Below, piece after piece: positions 41,437-50,299 of a DNA stretch of 64,000 nucleotides. The stretch covers positions 411,031 through 475,030 of the forward strand of contig NZ_LQCI01000034.1 in the NCBI RefSeq assembly GCF_001613935.1, given 5' to 3'. The position numbers were made by a program, and so were the translations under genes. This stretch comes from Amycolatopsis regifaucium. Lineage in GTDB: Bacteria; Actinomycetota; Actinomycetes; Mycobacteriales; Pseudonocardiaceae. How positions within the stretch are numbered: position 1 is the first letter of the stretch; every line of letters starts with the position of its first letter. The notes beneath the pieces were generated by a model that made no database searches, had not been told where the DNA came from, and saw only the letters and a program-made list of their open reading frames with translations.

Positions 41437-43362
41437 ATGCCCGGTAAAGCCGCCGTCACCGGAGAGGCCCCGAGCGCCATGGTGAGCACTATCGACGACA
41501 CCCGCTTCGCGGAACGCACCCCGCAGGGCCGTCTCACCGCGCAGCGAGGGCTCTACGCCGGCCCGGCCCCCATCGTCAGCAAGGACCTCTACGCCGAACT
41601 CGAATGGGGCTCCGCCGTGCGCGAACGCGCGGGCATCTCCATCGAGCCGGCGTCGAAGGTGTCCGGCAACACCTACTTCGGGCGCTTCCCCGCGAGCTAC
41701 TGGCAGCGTTGGACCGACGTGACCGAGGTCGCGGTCGAGGCCGTCGTCACCGGTGACGGGCAGCTGTCCGTCGGCGCTTCCGACATCGAGGGTGACCCTC
41801 GTGTCGTCGCCGCCGAGGTCGTCACTGGGGCGAAGCAGCAGAAGGTGACGCTGACCGCGAAGCTGGACAAGTTCTACGACGGCGGCGCGCTCTGGCTCGA
41901 CCTCGAAACCGAGGGTGGCCAGTCGTTGCGGGTCGAGAACGTCCGCTGGACGGTCGAGGCGCCGGAGAAGATCCGCCCGACCGCGGTGACCATCTGCACG
42001 ATGAACCGCGCCGACGACTGCCTGTCGAACCTGCAGGCGCTCGCCGCCGACGTTTCCTCGCTGGAGACGCTCGACGCGATCTACGTCGCCGACCAGGGCA
42101 CCGACCTCGTCGAGTCGCGTGAAGGCTTCGAACAGGTCGCGAAGGACCTCGGCGACAAGCTGCACTACATCAAGCAGCCGAACCTCGGCGGCGCGGGCGG
42201 TTTCACCCGCGGCCTGTACGAGGTCGCCGGGCACACCGAGACCGAGCACGCGAACGTCCTGTTCATGGACGACGACGTCCTGCTCGAGCCGGACCTGGTG
42301 ATCCGGATGACCGCGTTCTCCAACCGCACGGTCAACCCGGTCATCGTCGGCGGGCAGATGCTGAACCTGCTGCACCCGAACCAGCTGCACGTCGGCGCCG
42401 AGTACGCCCGGCTGAACACGCTGGAGCCCGGTCAGCCGGTGACGCACTCGCTCTCGACCGCCGACCTGCTCGGCGTCGACGAGGAGACCCTCAAGCCGAA
42501 CCGCCAGGAACGCCGCCTCGACGCCGGGTACAACGGCTGGTGGTCGTGCCTGATCCCGTACGAGGTCGTCAAGGCCACGGGCTACCCGCTGCCGTTCTTC
42601 TTCCAGTGGGACGACGCGGAGTACAGCTACCGCGCCCGCGCGCACGGCTTCCCCACGGTCACCCTTCCGGGCGCCGGCGTCTGGCACGCCGACTTCCACT
42701 GGAAGGACTGGGACGAGTGGCACCGCTACTTCAACCTGCGGAACTCGATCATCACCGCCGCGCTGCACTCGCCGTTCAACCTGAACCTGCTCTCCCGCGT
42801 GCTCATCGCGCAGCTGGTCCGGTACCTGCTCGGCATGCAGTACGGCCTGTCCGCCACGCTGATCAAGGCCGTCGAGGACTTCCTCGAGGGGCCGGAGATC
42901 CTGCGTGACGGCGGTGTCGCCGCGATGAAGGAGATCCGCCGGATCCGTGACGAGTACCCCGAGACCAAACGGCACAAGGCCACCGACGTCCCGGGTATCG
43001 CGTCCAACGACATCGGCATCGTCAACAGCGCGCCGCGGCCCAGCATGCAGCGCCTGGTGCTGATCAAGCGGGTCCTCGACCGGGTGCTCGGCCGCAGTCG
43101 CCACTCGCTCGGCGCGATCCCGATCGACGAGGCCCACTGGTGGCACGTCGCGACCTTCGACACCGCCGTCGTCACCGACGCTTCGCAGGAAGGCGTGCGG
43201 GTCCGCTCGTACGACCGCGCGAAGATGTTCGAGCTGGCCCGGAAGGGCGCGAAGGTCCTCCAGCGGCTCCGTAAGGAAGGCGCCGCGGTGCAGGAGCAGT
43301 ACAAGCGCGCCATGCCCGAGCTGTCTTCGCGGGACAACTGGAAGCGGCTTTACGAGCTGTAA
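41437..43362 (+). CDS. glfT2: Galactofuranosyltransferase GlfT2
   Basis: A 641-residue GT2 polymerase that extends the galactan chain. An N-terminal beta domain (about 1-180) precedes the GT-A domain: ICTMNRADDC, NLGGAGGFTRG, the metal-binding FMDDDVLLEP with D278-D280, NGWWSCLIP, QWDDAEYSYRA and HADFHWKDWDEW. All catalytic landmarks of mycobacterial GlfT2 are intact. Here it is coupled to gtrA and not to glf, unlike Rv3808c/Rv3809c. Confidence 0.97.
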   Translation: MPGKAAVTGEAPSAMVSTIDDTRFAERTPQGRLTAQRGLYAGPAPIVSKDLYAELEWGSAVRERAGISIEPASKVSGNTYFGRFPASYWQRWTDVTEVAVEAVVTGDGQLSVGASDIEGDPRVVAAEVVTGAKQQKVTLTAKLDKFYDGGALWLDLETEGGQSLRVENVRWTVEAPEKIRPTAVTICTMNRADDCLSNLQALAADVSSLETLDAIYVADQGTDLVESREGFEQVAKDLGDKLHYIKQPNLGGAGGFTRGLYEVAGHTETEHANVLFMDDDVLLEPDLVIRMTAFSNRTVNPVIVGGQMLNLLHPNQLHVGAEYARLNTLEPGQPVTHSLSTADLLGVDEETLKPNRQERRLDAGYNGWWSCLIPYEVVKATGYPLPFFFQWDDAEYSYRARAHGFPTVTLPGAGVWHADFHWKDWDEWHRYFNLRNSIITAALHSPFNLNLLSRVLIAQLVRYLLGMQYGLSATLIKAVEDFLEGPEILRDGGVAAMKEIRRIRDEYPETKRHKATDVPGIASNDIGIVNSAPRPSMQRLVLIKRVLDRVLGRSRHSLGAIPIDEAHWWHVATFDTAVVTDASQEGVRVRSYDRAKMFELARKGAKVLQRLRKEGAAVQEQYKRAMPELSSRDNWKRLYEL

Positions 43363-43393
43363 GCAAGGCCGCTTCGCTCTCCGCTAGCGTGAG

Positions 43394-43438
43394 ATGAAAG
43401 GCCCCTTCATCGCGAATTTTGCGATGAAGGGGCCTTTC
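43394..43438. repeat. Family-A hairpin repeat in a convergent gap
   Basis: The 18-bp arms at 43396-43413 and 43421-43438 pair perfectly around GAATTTT. It follows glfT2 by 31 bases. Confidence 0.85.
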
Positions 43439-43471
43439 CTTGCGGCGGGTGAGTCCGGTGGCAGCAGGGCT

Positions 43472-43520
43472 GTAAAGGACTCCTTGAGGGACTCAAAGTC
43501 CTTCAAGGTTCCCCTCACCC
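43472..43520 (+). repeat. Second copy of the 10.2-kb intergenic repeat
   Basis: GTAAAGGACTCCTTGAGGGAC matches the 10236 copy with two or three changes, here followed by AGTCCTTCAAGG, which pairs with its left part (AAGGACT 43475-43481 and AGTCCTT 43497-43503). Confidence 0.5.
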
Positions 43521-43563
43521 CTCGAGATAGGTCATTACGGGCCCACCAGTCACAAACGGCGGC

Positions 43564-43806
43564 CTAGTGGAGACCGAAGACCCGCGTCTTGCGGTTCAGA
43601 TCGTCGATGTAGGCCGCGGCGACGTGGGAGAAGTTGATCGCCACTTCGGAATCGTCCTTGGTCTTGATCGTCTGCACCGAACCCGTGCGAACGAAATGCG
43701 AAAGGTCTTTGGTCAGCCGTTCGGTTTCGTCCGTCGTGAGCGCGAAGAGCAGTGGCTCCCCACCGGCGACGAGATGGAGTACGAGCGCGGGTTTCTGGTC
43801 TGCCAT
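43564..43806 (-). CDS. Hypothetical protein of the ESX-associated block, 80 aa
   Basis: A small soluble protein starting MADQKPALVLHLVAGGEPLLFALT. It alternates beta strands with one central helix (TERLTKDLSHFV) and ends in a short basic strand; the fold suggests a small beta-rich protein of unknown family. It is divergent from the EspG-like gene (114 bases between). Confidence 0.65.
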   Translation of the reverse strand: MADQKPALVLHLVAGGEPLLFALTTDETERLTKDLSHFVRTGSVQTIKTKDDSEVAINFSHVAAAYIDDLNRKTRVFGLH

Positions 43807-43920
43807 GCACCCATCGCACCAGCCGTGATCACGGCCGGGCAAGCGGGTTCGCTGCGGGCGTACCGGGTGAGTGGACTACGTTCATCCCGACGAACAAGAC
43901 ACCCGCGGGGGGAAAAGGCG

Positions 43921-44685
43921 ATGCCGCATTCGTTCTCGCTGTCGCTGGCGGCGGTGGACATCCTGCTCGAACACGGCCGGTTCGGACCGGCTCCGGTGCC
44001 GTTCGAGGTCCCGCACATCGGTACCACCACCGACCAGCGCGCGATGGTGCGCGAGGCCGTCTTCCGCGATCTCGAAGGCCGTGGCCTGATGCGCGGCGGC
44101 AGGCTCGACGCCGACGTGGAACTCGCGCTCGCCACGTTCGTCCGGCCGCAGCTCGCCGTGTGGGCGGTCGCGCAGATGGACAAGGACAAGCAGCTGTTCG
44201 CGAGGGCGGCGACGAACGGCCAGTTCGCGGTCCTCGTGCGCCAGGACGAGAACCTGCTCGTGTTCGAGGAGACCAGGCCGACCGCGATCGTCGCGTCGAT
44301 CGTCGACCTGCTGCCGCTCACCCCGCCCGGTCCCGGCCAGTCCGTCACCATCGCGAAGCCGGCGAGCACGCCGAAGCGCCCTCGCAACGACGACGCCTAC
44401 GACCCCTTCGCCGGTGTCAGCGGTCCCCGTTCCCACGGGTCGAACCCGCAGCAACGGCAGGTGGAACGGATCTTCGAGAAGCCGAAGACGCGCGTGGGCC
44501 AGTTCAGTGTGTTCATCCGCGGTGGCCAGGTGTTCCCTCCGCTGGCGTGGTTCGACACCGAGGCAGGCCGATTCATGATGACCTCGCGCCGGGCGGCCGA
44601 CGGGCAAAGCTGGCTGACCTACGCTCCCGCCGACAACGCGAGGATCGCGCAGCAGCTGTATGCCCAGCTCGAAGGCCAGTTCTGA
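43921..44685 (+). CDS. EspG-family ESX secretion-associated chaperone
   Basis: A 254-residue soluble protein starting at ATG 43921 behind GGGGGGAAAAGG. The EspG layout is visible: N-terminal LSLAAVDILLEHGRFGPAPVPF, the alternating strands and helices through the QLAVWAV region, and the C-terminal NARIAQQLYAQLEG. EspG proteins bind PPE-type substrates and keep them secretion-competent; a PPE-like protein is encoded three genes downstream. Confidence 0.85.
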   Translation: MPHSFSLSLAAVDILLEHGRFGPAPVPFEVPHIGTTTDQRAMVREAVFRDLEGRGLMRGGRLDADVELALATFVRPQLAVWAVAQMDKDKQLFARAATNGQFAVLVRQDENLLVFEETRPTAIVASIVDLLPLTPPGPGQSVTIAKPASTPKRPRNDDAYDPFAGVSGPRSHGSNPQQRQVERIFEKPKTRVGQFSVFIRGGQVFPPLAWFDTEAGRFMMTSRRAADGQSWLTYAPADNARIAQQLYAQLEGQF

Positions 44686-44829
44686 ACAAGCCGGAACCAG
44701 GGTGACGCCCGTTTCGTCACAGTTTCGGAGCGGCCTTCGGTGATCGGAGAATCACCGTTGCGCTGAGTGCCCGGCTAGTAGACTGCCGGGCGGTACGCAC
44801 GGCGAGAAGACGATGCAGTGGGGCGGGCG

Positions 44830-45306
44830 ATGGCTTTCGAAGCGGACGGCGGACAGGCGGCACCGAATTTCTCGATCGGCTCCGCGATGGGCGCGGCGGC
44901 GGGCTATGTCGCGAAGGGCGGCCTGAACGAGGCAGCGGTCGCCAAGGTCAGCGCCGAGACCCAGAAGCTGGTCGCCGCCGCCAAGAACGGCGGCTTCACG
45001 ATCACCGAGAAGGGCGTGGAACCCCTGCGCAAGGCGCTGGCGGACATGTCCGAGCACCTCGACACGCTCAAGGCGAAGACGGTGCACCTTTCGCAGGCCC
45101 CGAAGCTGGGCGGGCACCCGTACGGCAAGGCCGTCGCGGCGCACGACCAGAAGGGCGCCTCCGAGTCGGCCGGATCCGCCGCCGTCGTGCTCGAACAGTT
45201 CGCCAAGGTGGTCAAGGACGCCGACGAGGCGCTGGCCAGGGCGGCCGGGCTGTACAAGGGAGTCGAAGATCGCGCGGTCGACGCCACCAAGAAGATCCAG
45301 GCTTGA
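44830..45306 (+). CDS. Helical ESX-associated protein, 158 aa
   Basis: A Lys/Ala-rich helical protein without signal peptide or membrane helix, starting at ATG 44830 (GGGCGGGCG just upstream). Two long amphipathic stretches (about 25-90 and 105-158) resemble PE or EspC-like ESX partners, though WXG and YxxxD/E motifs are not evident. It lies between the EspG-like gene and the DUF3558 lipoprotein, so it is probably a substrate partner of the PPE-like protein. Confidence 0.7.
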   Translation: MAFEADGGQAAPNFSIGSAMGAAAGYVAKGGLNEAAVAKVSAETQKLVAAAKNGGFTITEKGVEPLRKALADMSEHLDTLKAKTVHLSQAPKLGGHPYGKAVAAHDQKGASESAGSAAVVLEQFAKVVKDADEALARAAGLYKGVEDRAVDATKKIQA

Positions 45307-45311
45307 GGACG

Positions 45312-45866
45312 ATGAAGAAGCTTTACGCCTTGCCGCTCGCCGCGGCCGCACTGGTACTCACCGCCTGCTCCAGCGAGAAGCCCGGCACCCCTACCGCCGC
45401 GCCGACCTCGGCGCCGGGGCAGTCGGCTTCGTCCGCCGCGCCGCCGTCCACCGGCGGAGGGAACACCGCGTCGCTGGACCCGTGCTCGCTCGTCAGCGCG
45501 GCCGACCTGTCTTCGTACGGGACCTTCAAGGCGCCGGAGAGCGGCGAAGACGGGGGAGCCCGCACCTGCACTCTCACGAAGGACAAGGCCACCGCCGGCG
45601 AAGAATCGCTGACCGTCAGCGTCGGTGTCCGTGACTCGCAGGGGCTCGACGGCGTCAACGACGCCGGCAACGGCAAGACCAACGGCAACGTGCAGGGCCG
45701 CAAGGCGGTCCTGGTCCCGACCCCGCCGACGAACTGCCTGATGGCGCTCGAAGCGGGCGCCACTTCGCGGGTGGACGTCGTCACGGTGTCGACCGATCCC
45801 GAGAAGGCCTGCGGGATCGCGGAGAAGGTCGCGGACATCGTCGCACCGAAGCTTCCGAAGAGCTAA
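45312..45866 (+). CDS. DUF3558 lipoprotein
   Basis: A 184-residue lipoprotein with a signal peptide ending in the lipobox LTAC (Cys19), a Ser/Pro/Thr-rich spacer and a DUF3558 domain with the conserved LDPCSLVSAADL and closing ADIVAPKLP. These lipoproteins are common in Amycolatopsis and relatives beside ESX genes. Its start follows the previous stop by 5 bases. Confidence 0.9.
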   Translation: MKKLYALPLAAAALVLTACSSEKPGTPTAAPTSAPGQSASSAAPPSTGGGNTASLDPCSLVSAADLSSYGTFKAPESGEDGGARTCTLTKDKATAGEESLTVSVGVRDSQGLDGVNDAGNGKTNGNVQGRKAVLVPTPPTNCLMALEAGATSRVDVVTVSTDPEKACGIAEKVADIVAPKLPKS

Positions 45867-45878
45867 GGGGGAATCAGG

Positions 45879-47372
45879 ATGACCACGAAGACACCCAACC
45901 TGAGCGAGAAGCAGGTCGCCGACCTTTCGCCCGCGGCACGTGACGCCTACTTCCAGCAGAAGGCGAACGAGGGCGTCGACCCGAGTGACGGCTGGCTCTT
46001 CGGCGCCGTCAAGCAGTTCATCGCCACCGGGCAGGCGCATCAGCAGGCTCAGGAGGTCGGCGACAAGAACGTCGACCAGCTGACCAAGAACGGCGAGGTC
46101 CAGTACGTCGAGGGGCTGGAGCCGTCGAACGCGGACTACCAGGGCTACGACCACGAGAAGCTCAAGCAGTTCGTCAGCAGCGACTTGAACGTCGAGCAGG
46201 TCACCCAGGTCTCCACCGCGTACCACGACATCCACAAGGCTTTCGAAAGCTTCGCGAACACGATGACCCAAGCGGTCAACGCGTCGCAGGGCACCTGGGA
46301 CGGCGAGGCGGCCGCCAACGCGAAGGGCTATTTCCAGAGTCTCAGCAAGTGGTCCGAGGCGAACTCGCAGAACGCGAAGCTCGCGTCCGAGACGATCTAC
46401 GACCAGGGCACCGCGGCTTCCAACGTGAAGAACGTGATGCCCGAGCCGATCCCGTTCAGCTGGAAGGACGAGGTCGGCGGCTGGATGACGTCGAACCCGT
46501 TCAACCTCGGCGAGAACATCGACAAGTCCATCCAGAAGCAGCAGGACAGCCAGGAGGCGCACACCCAGGCCGCCGCCGCCATGCACGAGTACGACAAGTC
46601 CTTGTACGAGGCCGCGTCGAAGCAGCCCGTGTTCGCCGAGCCGCCGAAGTTCGGCACCGGCGGCGGTGAGGGGACTGGGGACCGGAGCGACATCTACCGG
46701 GTGCCTCCCGGGTCGAACCCGCCCGGCTCCACCCCGCCCGGCAACACCTACATCCCGCCCGGTAACGGCGGCGGAGGCGGCGGTGGTGGTGGCGGCGGAG
46801 GCGGCGGCGGCGGCACTGGGGGCGGCGGTACCGTCATCCCACCGGGCACGAGCCACATCCCAGGCCCCGGGTCCACCACGGGGTCCGGCAGCCTTCCCTC
46901 GGGCACGACGCCTTCGGGTTTCCAGACCACGCCGTCTCCGATCAGCATGCCCGGGCCCAACACCAACATGAACGCGATGCCGATGAGCCCCATGCCGATG
47001 TCGCCCATGATGGGCGGCGGCATGGGTGACTCGGACTACAACAGCCGGACCGGCCGCGGCGGTGGCGGCAGCGGGTTCGGCCCCGGCAGCGGCGCGAGCT
47101 CCACACCCGGTGCGGGTTCCGCGTCCGGCGCGGCCCGCCCCGGCGGGGTCGGTGCGGCCGAAGCGGCGGCCGGTCGCGGTATGGGTGGTCTCGGCGGTGG
47201 CGCCGCCGGCCGTGGCGGCCCGGGTATGGGCGGCGGCATGGCCGGCCGCGGCCAGAACTCCGAGGGGGACGAGGACACCGAGCACCAGCGTCCGACGTAC
47301 CTCGTCGAGGGCGACCCGGACGAGGTCTTCGGGACCGACATGCGCACCGCACCGCCGGTCATCGGCGAATAG
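45879..47372 (+). CDS. PPE-like ESX substrate with Gly-rich C-terminus
   Basis: A 497-residue protein behind AAGGGGG. The N-terminal 250 residues are helical and have a WXG-type turn, GTWDGEAAANAKGY, in the PPE-like region; PPE proper is not present. A Gly-rich linker (16 consecutive Gly from codons near 46763-46810, then Thr/Pro repeats) leads to Met/Pro-rich and Arg/Gly segments and a conserved acidic end (YLVEGDPDEVFGTD). Likely secreted by type VII with the preceding genes as chaperone and partners. Confidence 0.82.
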   Translation: MTTKTPNLSEKQVADLSPAARDAYFQQKANEGVDPSDGWLFGAVKQFIATGQAHQQAQEVGDKNVDQLTKNGEVQYVEGLEPSNADYQGYDHEKLKQFVSSDLNVEQVTQVSTAYHDIHKAFESFANTMTQAVNASQGTWDGEAAANAKGYFQSLSKWSEANSQNAKLASETIYDQGTAASNVKNVMPEPIPFSWKDEVGGWMTSNPFNLGENIDKSIQKQQDSQEAHTQAAAAMHEYDKSLYEAASKQPVFAEPPKFGTGGGEGTGDRSDIYRVPPGSNPPGSTPPGNTYIPPGNGGGGGGGGGGGGGGGGTGGGGTVIPPGTSHIPGPGSTTGSGSLPSGTTPSGFQTTPSPISMPGPNTNMNAMPMSPMPMSPMMGGGMGDSDYNSRTGRGGGGSGFGPGSGASSTPGAGSASGAARPGGVGAAEAAAGRGMGGLGGGAAGRGGPGMGGGMAGRGQNSEGDEDTEHQRPTYLVEGDPDEVFGTDMRTAPPVIGE

Positions 47373-47380
47373 CTCTCCCC

Positions 47381-47416
47381 GAATGGCCCCCTTGCTCGCG
47401 AGCAAGGGGGCCATTC
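47381..47416. terminator. 36-bp perfect palindrome, bidirectional terminator
   Basis: Two 18-base halves (GAATGGCCCCCTTGCTCG and its complement) meet without spacer, forming a very stable hairpin 8 bases after the PPE-like gene stop. The core GGCCCCCTT/AAGGGGGCC relates it to family A. It separates convergent genes. Confidence 0.85.
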
Positions 47417-47496
47417 TCTCGCAGATAATCAGCGCTTTATCTGATCGCGCCTTGTGCTCACGATTCGCGAAGGTTCTCGAGGTGGTTACGTCTGGG

Positions 47497-49206
47497 TCAG
47501 CGCCCGTGCTGGGCGACCAGCGGATCGCGGTCGTAGCGCAGGCTGGACCGGCCGAAGGAGTGGATCAGGTTTTCCCAAAACCGGTCCCCGGTCAACGGCG
47601 CCCGGACGGAGGCCAGCATCTCCTGGATCTCCGGCCGCTCGAGTGAGCGCCTGGCGGCCGCGATCTCCTCCGCGGGCACCGCACCGCCGGTGGCCGCGGA
47701 CAGTTCCTCCGGCGTCCCCCGGCCCGCGTCCGCGATGGTCCACGCGACCGAGAGCAGCTTGTCGTGTCCCATCGGCCAGCCGGGAATCGAGATCGAGTGC
47801 GACGCCAGTGGGCTGGCCAACCCGAGGTCGTCGATCACCTTGTAGTCGTAGGACAGCAGCATGCCGGGGAAGCCGAGTGCGCCAGGAGAGGACACGACGG
47901 TTCGATCCTTGGCCGGCACGATCACCCACCGGTGGCCGACCGACACGGCGACGACCGGCCCCTGCTTGCCTTCCATGGCTTTGGCCAGTTCCGGCAGGTA
48001 GCCGGGCACCTGTGCGGCGTCCTCGGCGACGATCGGATGGGTCTTGGCCGTGGTGTCGAGCCAGAAGACGCGCGAATCGGTGATGGCGTTGGCGCCGATC
48101 CCGTGTTCGATCGCGGAAGGCGCTCGCAGCCAACCCGCGCTCACCACGGCCCAAACGCCGAGTACCAGCACCGGCAGCGCGGTCCACTTGCTCAGCGGCA
48201 CGGCGAGCACCGGAAGGAGCAGCAGCAGGAGCGAGGGGAGCAACATGCGGCCGTGCATGTAGTCGCCACCCACGCGGGTGACATAGAAGAGCAGGCCGAG
48301 CGCGGCGATGACCGGCACCAAGACGACGATGGTCGTCGCACGCGGCATCTTTCGGAGTACCAGCGCCGCCAGGACGACCAACGTGAGCAGCGGGATCACC
48401 AGCAGATACGGGTCGAGCAGGTCGGCGATGTAGAAGAAGCCACGTTCCCAGCGGGCCTTGGACGCTTCCTTCGCCAACGCGGTGTTCGGGGTGATCAGGC
48501 CGTAGTAACCCATGCGGAAGATCTGGTAACCCACCGGCAGCACACCGGCCACGAGCATCCAGAGCAGAGCGCGTTTCCAGCCCGGCTTGACGATGATGAG
48601 CAGAGCGATGCCCACGAGCACCGTCACCAGCGCGAACTCGGGGCGGACCAACGGGCCGAGGCCGAGCACGAAGACCGTGCCCCAGGCCGATTTGCCGGGC
48701 TCGGTGGCGTGTCGGACCAGCAGCCACCACGTCCCGGCGAGCCAGCAGGTGACGAGGCCGGTCTCGAGGCCCGACGTCGCGAAATCCCAGAACGGCGAGA
48801 GCGCGAGGAGCACGAGCGCCCCGGCGGGCACGATCAGCTTCGAGGGGTGAAGCCGCCGTGCGCCGTCAAGGCCGAGTGCCATGCCGGCGACCGCGAAGAT
48901 CAGGCCGAGGAAGACGGAAGCCCATTCGAGCCGGACGCCGAGGAGACCGGCAAGGGCGAGGATGTACGTCCAGAGCGTGCTGGTGTTGGCCTCGACGCGT
49001 TCACCGGCGTTGAACACCGGCCCGTTGCCGTCCAGAAGGTTCTGGACCGTCCGTAGCACGATCAGTCCGTCGTCGCATACCCACCGTCGTTGCCACGCGA
49101 GCCCCGCGAACAGCGCCACCACCAGCCCGATGGTGACGAAATTCCAGTCGAAACGACGTCGCGATGCCGATTCCGGGGTCCCCGGAGCAAGTACGGCTGT
49201 GTCCAC
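47497..49206 (-). CDS. aftB: Terminal arabinofuranosyltransferase AftB
   Basis: A 569-residue GT-C protein with about ten helices and a C-terminal outer domain (about 330-569). The first outer loop has WVCDDGLIVLRTVQNL and NGPVFNAGERVEANTSTLW, the AftB signature, with the D-D pair. It adds the terminal beta-1,2 arabinofuranose from DPA. GTG 49206 is chosen because AAGGGG lies 7 bases upstream; TTG 49212 is an alternative. It stands alone, away from ubiA, unlike Rv3805c-Rv3806c. Confidence 0.93.
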   Translation of the reverse strand: MDTAVLAPGTPESASRRRFDWNFVTIGLVVALFAGLAWQRRWVCDDGLIVLRTVQNLLDGNGPVFNAGERVEANTSTLWTYILALAGLLGVRLEWASVFLGLIFAVAGMALGLDGARRLHPSKLIVPAGALVLLALSPFWDFATSGLETGLVTCWLAGTWWLLVRHATEPGKSAWGTVFVLGLGPLVRPEFALVTVLVGIALLIIVKPGWKRALLWMLVAGVLPVGYQIFRMGYYGLITPNTALAKEASKARWERGFFYIADLLDPYLLVIPLLTLVVLAALVLRKMPRATTIVVLVPVIAALGLLFYVTRVGGDYMHGRMLLPSLLLLLLPVLAVPLSKWTALPVLVLGVWAVVSAGWLRAPSAIEHGIGANAITDSRVFWLDTTAKTHPIVAEDAAQVPGYLPELAKAMEGKQGPVVAVSVGHRWVIVPAKDRTVVSSPGALGFPGMLLSYDYKVIDDLGLASPLASHSISIPGWPMGHDKLLSVAWTIADAGRGTPEELSAATGGAVPAEEIAAARRSLERPEIQEMLASVRAPLTGDRFWENLIHSFGRSSLRYDRDPLVAQHGR

Positions 49207-49390
49207 GAGCAAACCCCTTAAGAAAGCGTGGTCTCATGAGGAGTAAGACTGAAATGGCGCCTGGGCTCCCCCGGAGTCGAACAATGACCGGCCCGCGACC
49301 ACGACACGTTGCCTTACCTCTCGGAACAGATACTACGTTTGTGGCGACGGCTCGCTGACCACGGCTTCGGCGAGGATGATCCAGCTCCCC

Positions 49391-50299
49391 TCAGTAGCGG
49401 AAGAACTTCTCCTTGCGGCCCTGCCGCACCAGCTTGAGCCACTGCAGGAACGCCTTCGGATCGCGCTTCACACCGATGAAGTACAGCCCGAACCGTGCCA
49501 CTTCGAGCGCGCCGATCTTGCGCATGCCCGGCTGCGAAAGCAGATACCCGCGGTTGCGGTAGGTGTAGTAGCGCTTGACCTCGTTCTCCGGGTCCTGCGC
49601 GTGGAACCGGCCGCCCAGCATCGGCTTGAACTCGTCCGAGCCGTCCGGGTGCAGGTACGCGGCCTTGAGCGAGGTGCCGAACGGCAGTCCCGAACGCACC
49701 AGGCGCCGGTGCAGTTCGACCTCGTCGCCGCGGAAGAACAGCCGCAGATCCGGCACGCCGACGACATCCAAAGTGGACGCGCGGAACAACGCGCCGTTCA
49801 TCAGCGAGGCGATGCCGGGCAGGAAGTCGACGCCCAGTTCCGAAGACGAACGCTTCCAGGTCAGCCCGCGCCGCAACGGGAACGCGAGTTTCTCCGGTGA
49901 GTCGATGTTCGTGACCATGGGGGAAATCTCGGCCAGATCCCGTTTTTCGGCCTCTTCCAACAGGATCGCGAGGACGTTCTCGTCGGCGGGGCGGCCGTCG
50001 TCGTCGGCCAGCCAGATCCAGTCCGCGCCCAGCGACAGCGCGTGCAGCATGCCGAGCGCGAACCCGCCCGCGCCACCGAGGTTGCGGTGCGAGGGCAGGT
50101 AGGTGACGGGAAGCGGGTAGTTCTCGACGATGTCGCGTGCCGACTGGTCCGGCCCGTTGTCGACCACGACCAGGTGGTCGACCGGGCGGGTCTGGGCGGC
50201 GATGACCTTCAGCGATTCCGCGAGCAGCTCCCGCCGATGGCGCGTGACGACGACGCCGACGACGGCGCCTTCGGGCAACTGCCGGGTCTCGCTGGTCAT
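49391..50299 (-). CDS. glfT1: Galactofuranosyltransferase GlfT1
   Basis: A 302-residue GT2 enzyme that adds the first galactofuranoses to the lipid linker. VVTRHRRELLAES, NLGGAGGFALGM, the metal-binding WLADDDGRP and the RGDEVELHRR loop are present. It overlaps wzt by 4 bases, reproducing the order Rv3781-Rv3782 but on the minus strand. Confidence 0.95.
   Translation of the reverse strand: MTSETRQLPEGAVVGVVVTRHRRELLAESLKVIAAQTRPVDHLVVVDNGPDQSARDIVENYPLPVTYLPSHRNLGGAGGFALGMLHALSLGADWIWLADDDGRPADENVLAILLEEAEKRDLAEISPMVTNIDSPEKLAFPLRRGLTWKRSSSELGVDFLPGIASLMNGALFRASTLDVVGVPDLRLFFRGDEVELHRRLVRSGLPFGTSLKAAYLHPDGSDEFKPMLGGRFHAQDPENEVKRYYTYRNRGYLLSQPGMRKIGALEVARFGLYFIGVKRDPKAFLQWLKLVRQGRKEKFFRY

Noticed and set aside
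40918..43146. A 742-residue minus-strand frame over gtrA and glfT2
   Set aside because: The sense frames encode intact GtrA and GlfT2 motifs; the antisense one is Asp/Glu/Arg/Val-rich without any motif.
44904..47414. An 836-residue minus-strand frame over the PPE-like block
   Set aside because: Shadow of four real genes; the Ala/Gly/Arg bias comes from the Gly-rich codons opposite.
49207..49390. A tRNA or small gene between glfT1 and aftB
   Set aside because: No cloverleaf, no promoter-like palindrome and no coding-like frame could be found in these 184 bases.
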